From assembly GCA_022577435.1 (NCBI GenBank), contig JAKOON010000041.1, positions 3,102,501-3,166,500 of the forward strand: DNA of 64,000 nucleotides, given 5' to 3'. The translations under genes were made by a program, and so were the position numbers. The DNA comes from Embiotoca jacksoni (taxonomy: Eukaryota; Chordata; Actinopteri; Embiotocidae). The notes beneath the pieces were generated by a model. It ran no database searches. It saw nothing but the letters and a program-made list of their open reading frames with translations, and was not told the origin of the DNA. Of the stretch, positions 1 through 12,279 are shown piece after piece; within the stretch, counting starts at the first letter, position 1, and the number at the start of each line of letters is the position of its first letter.

Positions 1-744
1 TAAGCCCTCCTTTAAAAGAACTTTAATAAAATGCATCGATACATATTTATTATATCTGAGCTCAATGACATTTCACATAAGAAACCAAAAGGAACAGAGT
101 CAGGGCCTCGTTGGCACCACATGGAGGGAGGAATTCAGGCTGGTGGGAGGATAGAGAAGAAGCTCCCTGAGTAAACGCTAACTCAGTGTTTTTATTATCA
201 GCAGAGCTCCAGGGCAGGGCTCCTCCTCAGGAACCAAACGCACCAATCACAACGTCTCAATCCAAACAGCAGCTCTGCCTTTCCTTCATCACACACACTG
301 AATTTGGAAAATATCTGGGAAAGATCAGAAAACCGCATTTGTTGCTAGGCAGCAAGTATCAAACAAATAGACCTCAGAGCCTGGTGGATAAGATGGTTAC
401 TGAGTAGATAAGATGATCACTGCACATACAGCTCTGCGTGTTATTAGTAATAATAAAACATTAATTTTAGACTGGACCACCTGAGTAAAACAGCACAGTG
501 AAACTCTTTGATCAGACATATTCAAACTATTCTGAACAAATAACAAACAATACTGTGTTTCTGAGATCAATATTAACATTGATCAGTTACAACTAAATAT
601 CTTTGTTTTAATCAACTAAATATCTTTGTTTTTATCACCTAAATATCTTTTAATCAACATGAACATTTTACAGGAATCCCCTGAATTTGGACATGAAGAC
701 TGAAGGCCAACATTTCAGAGTGAGCAGTGGGAGCACCTAAATAC

Positions 745-2106
745 ATACATGGGCTGCATCATCTGTTCTTTTAACAACACTCTGTAAACGTTTGGGAACT
801 GAGGAGACCAGTTTCTGGAGTTTTGAAAGTGAAATGTGGTCCCATTCTTGCCTGATAGAGGATTTCAGCTGCTCAACAGTTCAGGGTCTCCTTTGTTGTA
901 TTGTTCATGTCCTGATGCTCCAGATGTTTTCAATGACTGACAGGTCTGGACTGCAGGAGGCCAGTTTATCAGCGGACTCTTCTACTAGAGAACCATGCCA
1001 TTGGAATACGTGCAGAATGTGGTTGGACGTTGTTCTGCTGAAATAAACAAGACCTTCCCTGAAAGAGACGTTGTCTGGATGGCAGCATATGTTGCTCCAA
1101 AACCTGAATATATCATTCAGCATTAATGCTTCCTTCCAGATGTTCAAGCTACCCATGCCATGTGCACTAATGCATCCTTGTACCATCACAGATGCTGGCT
1201 TTAGAACTGAGCTGATAATAAGCTGGATGGTCCCTCTCCTCTTTAACCTGGAGGATGCAGCGTCCATGATTTCCAAACAGAATCTCAGATTGTGATCCAT
1301 CAGACCTCAGGACAGTTTTCCACTTCACCTCAGTCCATCTTCAATGATCTCGGTCCAGAGAAGGCGGCGGTGTTTCTGGATCATGTTTCTATCTGGTTTC
1401 TTCTTTGGAGAGTTTTAACCTGCATTTGTGGACGCAGCGATGAACTGTGTTCACAGACGATGGTTTTCACAAGTGTTCCTGAGCCCATGCAGTGATTTCC
1501 ACTCCAGAATAGTGTGTTTTTAATGCAGTGCTGCCTGAGGGCCCGAAGATCACCACCATCCAATATTGGTTTCCAGCCTTGTCCCTTGTGTTCAGAGATT
1601 TCTCCAGATTCTCTGAATCTTTTAATGATATTATGAACCGTAGACGATGAAATCCACTAATTCTTTGTAGTTTTATGTTGAAGAACATTATTCTTAGATT
1701 GTTGAACTATTTTCCCACACAGTCTTTCACAGAGTGGTGAACCTCTCCCCATCTTCACTGCTGAGAGACTCTGCCTCTCTGAAATCATCTTTTTATACCC
1801 AATCAAGTAACTGATCTGTTTCCATGGTGACATGATTAGTCGTTCCACCAGGTGTTTTTTTTCTTGACCTTTACACAACTTTTCCAGTCTTTTGTTGACC
1901 GTCACAACTTTTTAGAGACGTATTGCTGCCATTAAATTCAAAATAAGCAGATATTTCTCATAAAACAATAATATTTCTCAGTTTCAACATTTGATATGTT
2001 GTCTTTGATATATTTTCTAGTAAATATGAGTTCATGTGATTTAATAATCATCACATTTTGTTTTTATTTACATTTAACACAGCGTACCAACTTTTTTTTT
2101 ATACGA
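745..2106 (-). mobile_element. Tc1-like DNA transposon, decayed copy 1
   Basis: The minus strand reads as a broken Tc1/mariner-type transposase. An N-terminal piece (about 1812-1680) is followed, after frame changes, by a piece at 1300-905 with VMVQGCISAHGMGSLNIW, matching the catalytic-core region of Tc1 transposases, and by SPDLSVIENIW, matching their SPDLNPIENLW block. Stops and frame shifts make it non-functional. The right end (about 2080-2106) contains a short 'accaacttttt' terminal sequence shared with the copy at 16.7-19.3 kb; the left end is truncated. Family assignment rests on these motifs; boundaries are approximate. Confidence 0.75.
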
Positions 2107-2108
2107 GG

Positions 2109-2111
<3 letters not shown>

Positions 2112-2193
<82 letters not shown>
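2112..2193 (+). repeat. (CA)n microsatellite
   Basis: About 41 uninterrupted CA dinucleotides directly after the end of the Tc1-like copy. Confidence 0.97.
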
Positions 2194-2197
<4 letters not shown>

Positions 2198-3115
2198 CAG
2201 TGAGTGTCCCAGCTGACTGGTGTTGGTGGAGTCACTCTCTACTGCTGATTTCCAAAGAGTCTTTCCAGAGAAAATTGAAACCAGAACAACACATTGTGGT
2301 TTTCTGTTTAAATGAAGATGAATGTGACGTTATGTCATCACTGGCAGACAGAAACACAGCCAGTGTTTTGAGTTAGTGTGATCGGCATTCAGGGGGAGTT
2401 TCTCTTGCCACAGGGCGCGAGGACTTGGCCAACGTAGCGGATCCCCAACCTCTGTTTTTCAGTGTGTGCTATCTGAATGTGGTTGTTTTGGAAAGTTGCA
2501 ACCCTCAGCTTCATGACTTTATTAGAGATTAATTAAAATGTAGATTTATGGTCTCAGATGGAGAAACAGTTGAGTCATTGAATTGCTTCATATGTGATGA
2601 TGAGATTAGTTCTGCTCATCTGCACATTATTAAATATAAAATAGTGTGTATTCTGAGAAAAGGAAGCCAAAGATATTGTGTAAGTCTGTTCGAGTTCATT
2701 TACAGCTCACAGTCAGACAGGCTGTTTCAGATGGAGCTCTGATTTGACTCCTGCCCATCTCTAGAGAGACGGAGGGGGAAGAAAGAGGGAGGCCGTCCCA
2801 GCCGTGATGTCTGAGTCAGGGCTGGAAACTCTGAATGTTCTCGCGCTGCTGTGCAGAAAGCTGCAAGCTATTAGACATCAGAGAGCTAAAAAAAGAAACA
2901 GCTCTCCGCTGAGAAAAAAACCTGCTCTGTCTCTTAAAGGAAACATCTGCTCCTCAGCACTGCTGCTCCACCAGTCTGCTGCTCCACCTGTCTGCTGCTC
3001 CACCTCTAACACCACCTGTCTGCTTCCACTCGACTCACTAGTGAAGACTTGTGTTCTTCTTCCTGTAACTTGATGTGAGAAAACTATCTGACTGAAGATT
3101 GAACCAGTGTACAAG

Positions 3116-3216
<101 letters not shown>

Positions 3217-3674
3217 ATTGTGCAGTAAATGATGATTTATCCTTCAGACCAGGAGGTCGGAGGTCAGAGGTCGGTTGATGAAGAGGAGGCAGCAGTTCGA
3301 CATCAGACAGAGAAATTCAACACACCAAACTACAAACACTCTTCAGCCATGACGGTTACTATGACGATTTCCTGCTGAATGAATATTTAGAGTGGTTGTA
3401 TGATGAAGGATTGAAGGATTATCAGTGAAGTTTGACTGTGGTTCAGAAATCAGAGACAAACTCTGAACATTCATCCCTGAACTCCTCCTCAGAGAGACAC
3501 AACAGTCCAACACGCTTCATCCACTCCGAATAAATCTCCTCTCAATCATTATTAGAAAGTGACAACACCCACATGACGACCTGACGGGGGGCCACACCCT
3601 CCTCAGGGGTCATCATCTCAAACCAACAAAACACATCCGTGTCCACCCACCCAGGTGTGTAAGCGTGCACCCAC

Positions 3675-4205
3675 CTGGTAGACCATGACCTTGAAGTTGC
3701 GTCTCTTGAGTAGCTCCGCCTCGTTGCTCTCCAGCTTCTTGATCTGACCTCCCTGCTTCTCCAGCGTGGCGCGGACCGTCTTCACGTTGACGCTGACCTT
3801 GCTCACCTTCTCCATCATCTTGTTGACGCTGTTGGACGTGGTGCTGTGGCTCTTGGCCAGTTTGGTGAGCTCTCCCTGGATGCTGCTCACCGAGCGTTCC
3901 ATCTCCTGCTGCCGGGCCTCCAGCCCGCTCTGGGTCTGCTGGATCTGGTCCACCGCCCCGATGATTTTGTCCAGCAATGACAGCACCATGACCCCGTTCA
4001 CCTGCGGGTCCTGCTTGGCTGCCTCGTCTTTGTCTTCGGCAGCGTCGCCCTCGGCGCCCATGTTGGACAGCTCCTTCTTGGCTGTGGCGAGGGCATCGTC
4101 TTCATCGTCTGAGGGAGGAAGGTTGAGCTCATCGTCTGAAATCTCAGTGAGGCTCTGAGGCTCCAGCTGAGCACTTGAGGCTTCCAGTGCTTCCATGGCT
4201 GCCAT
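3675..4205 (-). CDS. cavin1: Cavin-1 (PTRF), first coding exon, partial gene
   Basis: The exon encodes 177 residues starting MAAMEALEASS. It has an acidic N-terminal stretch (SDDELNLPPSDDEDD), then the conserved helical cavin HR1 region: VMVLSLLDKIIGAVDQIQ, followed by heptad-rich coiled coil through VSVNVKTVRATLEKQGGQIK and ending NEAELLKRRNFKVMVYQ. Cavin-1 is a cytoplasmic coat protein that trimerises through HR1 and stabilises caveolae. The reading ends at a consensus donor (CAG|GTGGGT, intron from 3674 leftwards), as at the exon 1 boundary of mammalian cavin-1. The second exon is not found between 1 and 3674, so the rest of the gene lies beyond the left edge. A second in-frame ATG three codons in (MEALEAS) is an alternative start. 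Synteny with atp6v0a1 supports cavin1 over its paralogues. Confidence 0.93.
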
Positions 4206-5450
4206 GTCACTAATTTATAGTCAGCTGATCAACCTTTGTCTCTTCTAGGTTCCTTTTAGACTTCTTATTCCTTTCTTCCTTCTATCTGTCACCAGCATAC
4301 ATGCACTCTGTCTCACTGTCTGCCTGTCGGTCTGTCGGTCTGTCTGTCTGCAGTCAGGGAGCGATGCAGGATGTTACCACATGAGAGTGAGGATGTGAAT
4401 GCCTCAGCAGGCACAGAAAACCTCCAGTGAAGCCAGCAGGCAGCATTTTTTCTCTCCAGGCTCCGCCCCTCTTTCCACCCCTGGACTCTGCCTTTCTGCT
4501 CAAACTCCTCCCTCCTCTCCTCCCGACGTATAAAGGCACATCAGTAAGACGCCGCCCAGGTCCCTCCCCTCCATGAGTCAGTGACACACCCACTGGTCCT
4601 GCCTTGTCCTATGGGCATGGCAGGACCAGTGAGCAGAGCTGCAGTGATCTACAAGCTGAGGCACAGCTGAAGGAGGAATGTTTCCACTGAGACTGGGATC
4701 ACATTTATGATGCAGGAGAGACACCAGGAAGAAAAAAATCAACAAGACTGGGGACAAAGGATCCTCTGATGATTGTAGAAGTTCATTTAAAATCATCGAC
4801 AAAAACACAGTGACGTGTCTGTATCTTACAGCTAAAATGAAACTTCCAGCTTTAGTTTGAATATGAAGAACACGTGGTCCATTTAGCAGCAGGAGTTTTG
4901 AAGTGGATCTCAGTCAGGAACAGTGACGACCTACGACAGAACCTTCGATCCAGACTGTTAACCTTTAGTTCAGATTTCATCAAGAAAAAACTAATCTTAG
5001 AAAATGATGTAACATCAGAAACATTTCTAATGTTGCATCATGTTTCACGATGATGTCTGTCCCTCTTCACTGAAACAGGAAAGTTCCCCTGAACACAAAC
5101 TCAGATGGAAGTTCATCATGTTTCAGATTCTTCTGTCCTGTTATCTTCAGACAGGAGATTTATTGAGACAGAGCTCTCTATGCAGGACTCCACCAGTGAA
5201 CATGGACTCATCACGTAACACAGGAATAATAACTTTAGGATACCTGCTGGCCGTGCTGTGATATAATAAACCGACATGAACACAGTCAGTGAGCATCAGT
5301 AGTGAAATCATACGGGGTCACAGTGATGATGAGGAACATGATTAATCTTCTGACAGAAAGGAAAACTCAGATTACTGGGAGACACTGATTTGTTCAGAAC
5401 TAGTTAGATAGAAACTACACTGTAGCAGAAAGAGGAACATGAAAGAAGGA
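4206..5450. other. Cavin1 upstream region, no gene seen
   Basis: This is the 5' side of cavin1 and should hold its 5' UTR and promoter. Short reading frames occur on both strands without recognisable domains. I see no CpG-rich block or convincing core promoter that could be placed with confidence. Confidence 0.5.
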
Positions 5451-5454
5451 GCAG

Positions 5455-5675
5455 GGAGGAGTCTTTACCCCCCGACAGGGAGGAGTTTTTACCCCCCGTT
5501 TGGGAGGAGTCTTTACCACATGACAGGGAGGAGTTTTTACCCCCCCCCCCCCCGATAGGGAGGAGTCTTTACCCCCTGACAGGAAGGAGTCTTTACCCCC
5601 TGACAGGAAGGAGTGTTTACCACCTGCTAGGGAGGAGTGTTTACCACCTGATAGGGAGGAATCTTTACCACCCCG
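5455..5675. repeat. Short minisatellite, about 28-30 bp units
   Basis: About seven imperfect units of the type 'ggaggagtctttacc' plus a variable C-rich/tgacag or tgatag spacer. A poly-C stretch of about 14 bases lies at 5539-5552. Some units encode KDSSLSGG-type repeats on the minus strand, but I see no sign that this is a gene. Confidence 0.85.
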
Positions 5676-5872
5676 AAAGGCAGACCCTCCACAAACTGCT
5701 TTATTACCACTTTCTCCATTACGGCCTTCACCCCTCCGGAGCTCCCCGGTTGCAGCCACCTCGTTGCGGCGTCCCTCAGCAGCTGGGCATACGTGAAGGT
5801 CCGGTCTGCTGGCTCCAGCCTGGTTTGGCGGAACCTCTGTCGATGATCTTCGGGGGAGAGGCCCAGCCCACT
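5676..5872 (-). pseudogene. SCAN-like gag fragment
   Basis: Translating the minus strand leftwards from about 5857 gives EDHRQRFRQTRLEPADR, then TYAQLLRDAATRWLQPG, then VIKQFVEGLP. This order resembles the SCAN-like oligomerisation domain found in gag proteins of some vertebrate Gypsy-type retrotransposons and in SCAN zinc-finger proteins. The open stretch has no start or partner domains and runs into the minisatellite, so it is a relic. It could instead be part of a SCAN zinc-finger gene, but no zinc finger is nearby. Confidence 0.55.
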
Positions 5873-6902
5873 ACTGGCTTGTAACGGGGAGAGAGAGACA
5901 ATCAGTGATTACCTGCAGCTGCACTAATTAATCCTCTCTCAGGCACCGTTCCCTGAACCACTCCTCCAATCATTCCCTCCTGCAGCTGACCCAAACCACG
6001 CCCCGCCACCACAGTCTGCTTTAAGGAAAAAAAGTTATCGCCCCAACTCATTTATATTTACAGTTCTTAAATTGACAGGGTAGAATTTAGATAATTTTCC
6101 TGTCTGGCACCCAACTAGTATTTAGATTATTCTGGGGATAATCCTACGCTTCAACGCAATGATATCTTTGTCCATTATAAGCATTAATAAAAGAAGGTTC
6201 GAGTTGAACACCTCATTCATTCATTCATCCTCTGAGCCACGGCAGCCATCCTAAAAGTGAAATTAATAAGAACTAAGGATCAAAGTCATCAACAGTTCTC
6301 AGAAATGATTATTCTTTTCAGATTTCCAATCATTTTTATCTCAGTGGACAGAGAGCATCTTTCACTGATGTTTCTGCTGCTGTCTGGAAAACATCCTGAT
6401 GTGGATGTTATAAAACCACACGGACAGGTTAGAGCCTTCAGAGACCGACATTCAGCTTGTCTCTTCATGGAACCCACACACACGTCATGTTGTGACCTGT
6501 AGAGGTCAGAGGTCAGACCCTCTGCTGCAGGACCCTTTGTTATTTGATGGTAGTGTGAGATTTAAAGAGAGCGTTTTTTTTTTTTTTTTAGATGTAGCAG
6601 ACTGTTTTCAAAGAAACAGTCACACTGTTCACAAGCTGACAGACCAGAAAACGTTCAGCTGTGTCGGCCTTTAAAATAACCTGCAGGTCGTCAGAGAACG
6701 TTTTCACTGCTCAGGACCCACTCTGTGTTTCTGCTGTTCTCATGGAGATCGTTAAAGATGAAATCATTTACACCATGGTAACTATAGTTACTTTGATAAC
6801 TATAGTAACTGTAGTAACCATAGAAACCCTTGCTCATGATATTCTGACCAGCTGTTCATGGTTGTGTCTGAGGAACCCTCTCAATTCTCTTCAAACTTCA
6901 AC

Positions 6903-6906
<4 letters not shown>

Positions 6907-6938
<32 letters not shown>
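6907..6938 (+). repeat. (GT)n microsatellite
   Basis: About 16 GT units. The flanks (5880-7200) hold an imperfect GTAACTATAGTTAC-type palindromic cluster at 6776-6822 and no recognisable gene. Confidence 0.9.
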
Positions 6939-6941
<3 letters not shown>

Positions 6942-7199
6942 TACACTTGGATCAATTCGTTGTCTTTTTTCGGTCCATTTCATGTGCAGTCTAATCACGG
7001 AATTTTATGTTAAGCTACCGGTCAAAGTTTTCAAAATAAAACAATATTGACAAATCTTTGTGTAATTTGTATAATACGAAGCACCGTTGCAGGTGATTGA
7101 TGGTATATCAATCTTGAACTGTATTAGTTTCATTATGATTTTTGGATTATTCGTAAAAAATACAACATATCTTTGAGGTAAAATCACAATGCTTTTATT

Positions 7200-7325
7200 C
7201 TGAAGTTTCGTGTCCTCGCGTGTATTTCCTGCCGACTGTCACTGCAGTGATGCACCGACCATCACAGCATCCTCCGAACGGGACGGTGTGACAGGAAGCA
7301 GAGCCGCTGAGCAGCATCTACCACG
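7200..7325 (+). promoter_or_regulatory. atp6v0a1: Candidate promoter and non-coding exon 1 of atp6v0a1
   Basis: The ATG-bearing exon begins at an acceptor (about 13332) with only 21 bases of leader, so an upstream non-coding exon is expected. The best candidate is the locally CpG-richer block here ending at a strong donor, CCACG|GTGAGT, at 7325/7326. No TATA box is evident. This is inference; transcript ends are needed to fix it. Confidence 0.4.
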
Positions 7326-7338
7326 GTGAGTCCATGGA

Positions 7339-7340
<2 letters not shown>

Positions 7341-7373
<33 letters not shown>

Positions 7374-7412
7374 ATTATTATTATTAGTGTTGTTATTGTT
7401 ATTATTATTATT
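7341..7412 (+). repeat. (TTA)n microsatellite
   Basis: Interrupted TTA/ATT trinucleotide run, just after the candidate exon 1 donor. Confidence 0.9.
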
Positions 7413-7799
7413 TAAGCGTCAGTGAACTGTGATCCTCAGCACGATGAGTCCATTTTGTGACGTTTGAGCCGTGAGAACAGCCGCCGGTTCTGTCGGTTCG
7501 TTTAGAACGGAACCGAAGGACCATGTTAAATCATGGACTGTAACGCTGCACCGCCATTAACGGCCGCCTGAAGGCTCCGTAAGGATCAGCTGTTGGAGGC
7601 ACCGTGTCGCTTAAGAGCGGAACACATCCATATCAACATTATAAAAACTAATAATTAATACTAAACGTCAGTATTCATGATAAATGTCCAGAGGAGCGTG
7701 TTCAGTGTTTCTAAGAGCAGACTGTGACGGGAGCAGGTGACAGGTGGTGGACTCAGCAGCATCATGGCGTACTTGAGCCAGGAAGGACAGAGCTGCAGC

Positions 7800-10700
7800 A
7801 GGAAGGATGCAGCAGGAAGGATGGAGCAGGAAGGATGGAGCAGGGAGGATGGATGAGGGAGGAAGGAGCAGGGAGGATGGAGCATGGAGGAAGGAGCAGG
7901 GAGGATGGATGAGGGAGGAAGGAGCAGGGAGGATGGAGCAGGGAGGAAGGATGAGGGAGGATTGAGCAGGGAGGAAGGAGCAGGGAGGATGGATGAGGGA
8001 GGAAGGAGCAGGGAGGATGGAGCAGGGAGGAAGGATGAGGGAGGAAGGAGCAGGGAGGATGGATGAGGGAGGAAGGAGCAGGGAGGATGGAGCAGGGAGG
8101 AAGGATGAGGGAGGAAGGAGCAGGGAGGATGGAGCAGGGAGGATGGAGCAGGGAGGAAGGAGCAGGGAGGATGGATGAGGGAGGAAGGAGCAGGGAGGAT
8201 GGATGAGGGAGGAAGGAGCAGGGAGGATGGAGCAGGGAGGATGGAGCAGGGAGGAAGGAGCAGGGAGGATGGATGAGGGAGGAAGGAGCAGGGAGGATGG
8301 ATGAAGGAGGAAGGAGCAGGGAGGATGGAGCAGGGAGGATGGATGAGGGAGGAAGGAGCAGGGAGGATGGAGCAGGGAGGAAGGATGAGGGAGGAAGGAG
8401 CAGGGAGGATGGATGAGGGAGGAAGGAGCAGGGAGGATGGAGCAGGGAGGAAGGATGAGGGAGGAAGGAGCAGGGAGGATGGAGCAGGGAGGATGGAGCA
8501 GGGAGGAAGGAGCAGGGAGGATGGATGAGGGAGGAAGGAGCAGGGAGGATGGAGCATGGAGGAAGGAGCAGGGAGGATGGATGAGGGAGGAAGGAGCAGG
8601 GAGGATGGAGCAGGGAGGAAGGATGAGGGAGGATTGAGCAGGGAGGAAGGAGCAGGGAGGATGGATGAGGGAGGAAGGAGCAGGGAGGATGGAGCAGGGA
8701 GGAAGGATGAGGGAGGAAGGAGCAGGGAGGATGGATGAGGGAGGAAGGAGCAGGGAGGATGGAGCAGGGAGGAAGGATGAGGGAGGAAGGAGCAGGGAGG
8801 ATGGAGCAGGGAGGATGGAGCAGGGAGGAAGGAGCAGGGAGGATGGATGAGGGAGGAAGGAGCAGGGAGGATGGATGAGGGAGGAAGGAGCAGGGAGGAT
8901 GGAGCAGGGAGGATGGAGCAGGGAGGAAGGAGCAGGGAGGATGGATGAGGGAGGAAGGAGCAGGGAGGATGGATGAAGGAGGAAGGAGCAGGGAGGATGT
9001 AGCAGGGAGGATGGATGAGGGAGGAAGGAGCAGGGAGGATGGAGCAGGGAGGAAGGATGAGGGAGGAAGGAGCAGGGAGGATGGAGCAGGGAGGAAGGAT
9101 GAGGGAGGAAGGAGCAGGGAGGATGGATGAGGGAGGAAGGAGCAGGGAGGATGGAGCAGGGAGGAAGGATGAGGGAGGAAGGAGCAGGGAGGATGGAGCA
9201 GGGAGGATGGAGCAGGGAGGAAGGAGCAGGGAGGATGGATGAGGGAGGAAGGAGCAGGGAGGATGGAGCATGGAGGAAGGAGCAGGGAGGATGGATGAGG
9301 GAGGAAGGAGCAGGGAGGATGGAGCAGGGAGGAAGGATGAGGGAGGATTGAGCAGGGAGGAAGGAGCAGGGAGGATGGATGAGGGAGGAAGGAGCAGGGA
9401 GGATGGAGCATGGAGGAAGGAGCAGGGAGGATGGATGAGGGAGGAAGGAGCAGGGAGGATGGAGCAGGGAGGAAGGATGAGGGAGGATTGAGCAGGGAGG
9501 AAGGAGCAGGGAGGATGGATGAGGGAGGAAGGAGCAGGGAGGATGGAGCAGGGAGGAAGGATGAGGGAGGAAGGAGCAGGGAGGATGGATGAGGGAGGAA
9601 GGAGCAGGGAGGATGGAGCAGGGAGGAAGGATGAGGGAGGAAGGAGCAGGGAGGATGGAGCAGGGAGGATGGAGCAGGGAGGAAGGAGCAGGGAGGATGG
9701 ATGAGGGAGGAAGGAGCAGGGAGGATGGATGAGGGAGGAAGGAGCAGGGAGGATGGAGCAGGGAGGATGGAGCAGGGAGGAAGGAGCAGGGAGGATGGAT
9801 GAGGGAGGAAGGAGCAGGGAGGATGGATGAAGGAGGAAGGAGCAGGGAGGATGGAGCAGGGAGGATGGATGAGGGAGGAAGGAGCAGGGAGGATGGAGCA
9901 GGGAGGAAGGATGAGGGAGGAAGGAGCAGGGAGGATGGAGCAGGGAGGAAGGATGAGGGAGGAAGGAGCAGGGAGGATGGATGAGGGAGGAAGGAGCAGG
10001 GAGGATGGAGCAGGGAGGAAGGATGAGGGAGGAAGGAGCAGGGAGGATGGAGCAGGGAGGATGGAGCAGGGAGGAAGGAGCAGGGAGGATGGATGAGGGA
10101 GGAAGGAGCAGGGAGGATGGATGAAGGAGGAAGGAGCAGGGAGGATGGAGCAGGGAGCAAGGATGAGGGAGGAAGGAGCAGGGAGGATGGATGAAGGAGG
10201 AAGGAGCAGGGAGGATGGAGCAGGGAGGATGGAGCAGGGAGGAAGGAGCAGGGAGGATAGAGCAGGGAGGATGGAGCAGGGAGGATGGAGCAGGGAGGAA
10301 GGAGCAGGGAGGATGGAGCATGGAGGAAGGAGCATGGAGGAAGGATGAGGGAGGAAGGAGCAGGGAGGATGGCTGAAGGAGGAAGGAGCAGGGAGGATGG
10401 AGCAGGGAGGATGGATGAGGGAGGATGCAGCAGGGAGGAAGGATGAGGGAGGAAGGAGCATGGAGGATGGAGCAGGGAGGAAGGATGAGGGAGGAAGGAG
10501 CAGGGAGTAAGGATGAGAGAGGAAGGAGCAGGGAGGAAGGATGAGGGAGGAAGGAGCAGGGAGGATGGAGCAGGGAGGAAGGAGCAGGGAGGATGGAGCA
10601 GGGAGGAAGGAGCAGGGAGGATGGAGCAGGGAGGAAGGATGAGGGAGGAAGGAGCAGGGAGGATGGAGCATGGAGGAAGGAGCATGGAGGAAGGATGAGA

Positions 10701-12235
10701 GAGGAAGGAGCAGGGAGGATGGATGAAGGAGGAAGGAGCAGGGAGAATGGAGCAGGGAGGAAGGAGCATGGAGGAAGGAGCATGGAGGAAGGATGAGGGA
10801 GGAAGGAGCAGGGAGGATGGAGCAGGGAGGAAGGAGCAGGGAGGATGGAGCAGGGAGGATGGAGCAGGGAGGAAGGAGCAGGGAGGATGGAGCAGGGAGG
10901 ATGGATGAGGGAGGATGCAGCAGGGAGGAAGGATGAGGGAGGAAGGAGCATGGAGGATGGAGCAGGGAGGAAGGATGAGGGAGGAAGGAGCAGGGAGTAA
11001 GGATGAGAGAGGAAGGAGCAGGGAGGAAGGATGAGGGAGGAAGGAGGAGGGAGGATGGAGCAGGGAGGAAGGAGCAGGGAGGATGGAGCAGGGAGGATGG
11101 AGCAGGGAGGATGGAGCAGGGAGGAATGAGCAGGGAGGATGGAGCAGGGAGGAAGGAGCATGGAGGAAGGAGCAGGGAGGAAGGATGAGGGAGGAAGGAG
11201 CAGGGAGGATGGAGCATGGAGGAAGGAGCATGGAGGAAGGATGAGAGAGGAAGGAGCAGGGAGGATGGATGAAGGAGGAAGGAGCAGGGAGAATGGAGCA
11301 GGGAGGAAGGAGCATGGAGGAAGGATGAGGGAGGAAGGAGCAGGGAGGATGGAGCAGGGAGGAAGGAGCAGGGAGGAAGGAGCAGGGAGGATGGAGCAGG
11401 GAGGATGGAGCAGGGAGGAAGGAGCAGGGAGGAAGGATGAGGGAGGATGCAGCAGGGAGGAAGGATGAGGGAGGAAGGAGCAGGGAGGAAGGATGAGGGA
11501 GGAAGGAGCAGGGAGGACGGAGCAGGGAGGACGGAGCAGGGAGGAATGAGCAGGGAGGATGAAGCAGGGAGGAAGGAGCAGGGAGGATGGAGCAGGGAGG
11601 ATGGAGCAGGGAGGAAGGAGCAGGGAGGATGGATGAGGGAGGAAGGAGCAGGGAGGATGGAGCAGGGAGGAAGGAGCAGGAAGGAAGGATGAGGGAGGAA
11701 GGAGCAGGGAGGATGGAGCATGGAGGAAGGATGAGGGAGGAAGGAGCAGGGAGGAAGGATGAGGGAGGAAGGAGCAGGGAGGATGGAGCAGGGAGGATGG
11801 AGCATGGAGGATGGAGCAGGGAGGAAGGATGAGGGAGAAAGGAGCAGGGAGGATAGAGCAGGGAGGATGGAGCAGGGAGGAAGGAGCAGGAAGGAAGGAT
11901 GAGGGAGGAAGGAGCAGGGAGGATGGAGCATGGAGGAAGGATGAGGGAGGAAGGAGCAGGGAGGAAGGATGAGGGAGGAAGGAGCAGGGAGGATGGAGCA
12001 GGGAGGATGGAGCATGGAGGATGGAGCAGGGAGGAAGGATGAGGGAGAAAGGAGCAGGGAGGAAGGAGCATGGAGGATGGAGCAGGGAAGAAGGATGAGG
12101 GAGGAAGGAGCAGGGAGGATGGAGCAGGGAGGAAGGATGAGGGAGAAAGGAGCAGGGAGGAAGGATGAGGGAGAAAGGAGCAGGGAGGAAGGAGCATGGA
12201 GGATGGAGCAGGGAGGAAGGATGAGGGAGGAAGGA
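7800..12235 (+). repeat. 4.4-kb purine-rich minisatellite, 14-bp unit
   Basis: Roughly 315 units of 14 bp with consensus GGAGGA(A/T)GGA(GC/TG)AG lie in the predicted first intron of atp6v0a1. The + strand is almost entirely purine. Two variable positions give four common unit types, arranged in higher-order blocks: long stretches recur at offsets of 672, 714 and 854 bp, all multiples of 14. The right third is more diverged, with units containing 'catgga', 'gagaga' and 'aggaaggaagg'. Because 14 is not a multiple of 3 and the unit has no minus-strand stop, all three minus-strand frames stay open for kilobases; these are not genes. Confidence 0.97.
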
Positions 12236-12279
12236 GCAATATCAGAGATGCTCTGTGCGCCTGTGTGGGTCTCATAAAA

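Noticed and set aside
1996..2376. Plus-strand frame spanning the (CA)n tract, and similar frames over other CA/GT tracts
   Set aside because: Dinucleotide runs are open in two frames by nature; the flanks show no coding signal.
5415..5759. 114-codon minus frame with KDSSLSGG repeats
   Set aside because: It begins within the SCAN-like fragment in a different frame and then follows the minisatellite units.
7661..12275. Three overlapping minus-strand frames of 1,166-1,535 codons
   Set aside because: All three frames of one strand are open because a 14-bp unit without stops cycles through every frame. Composition is a Pro/Ser/Leu repeat with no domain.
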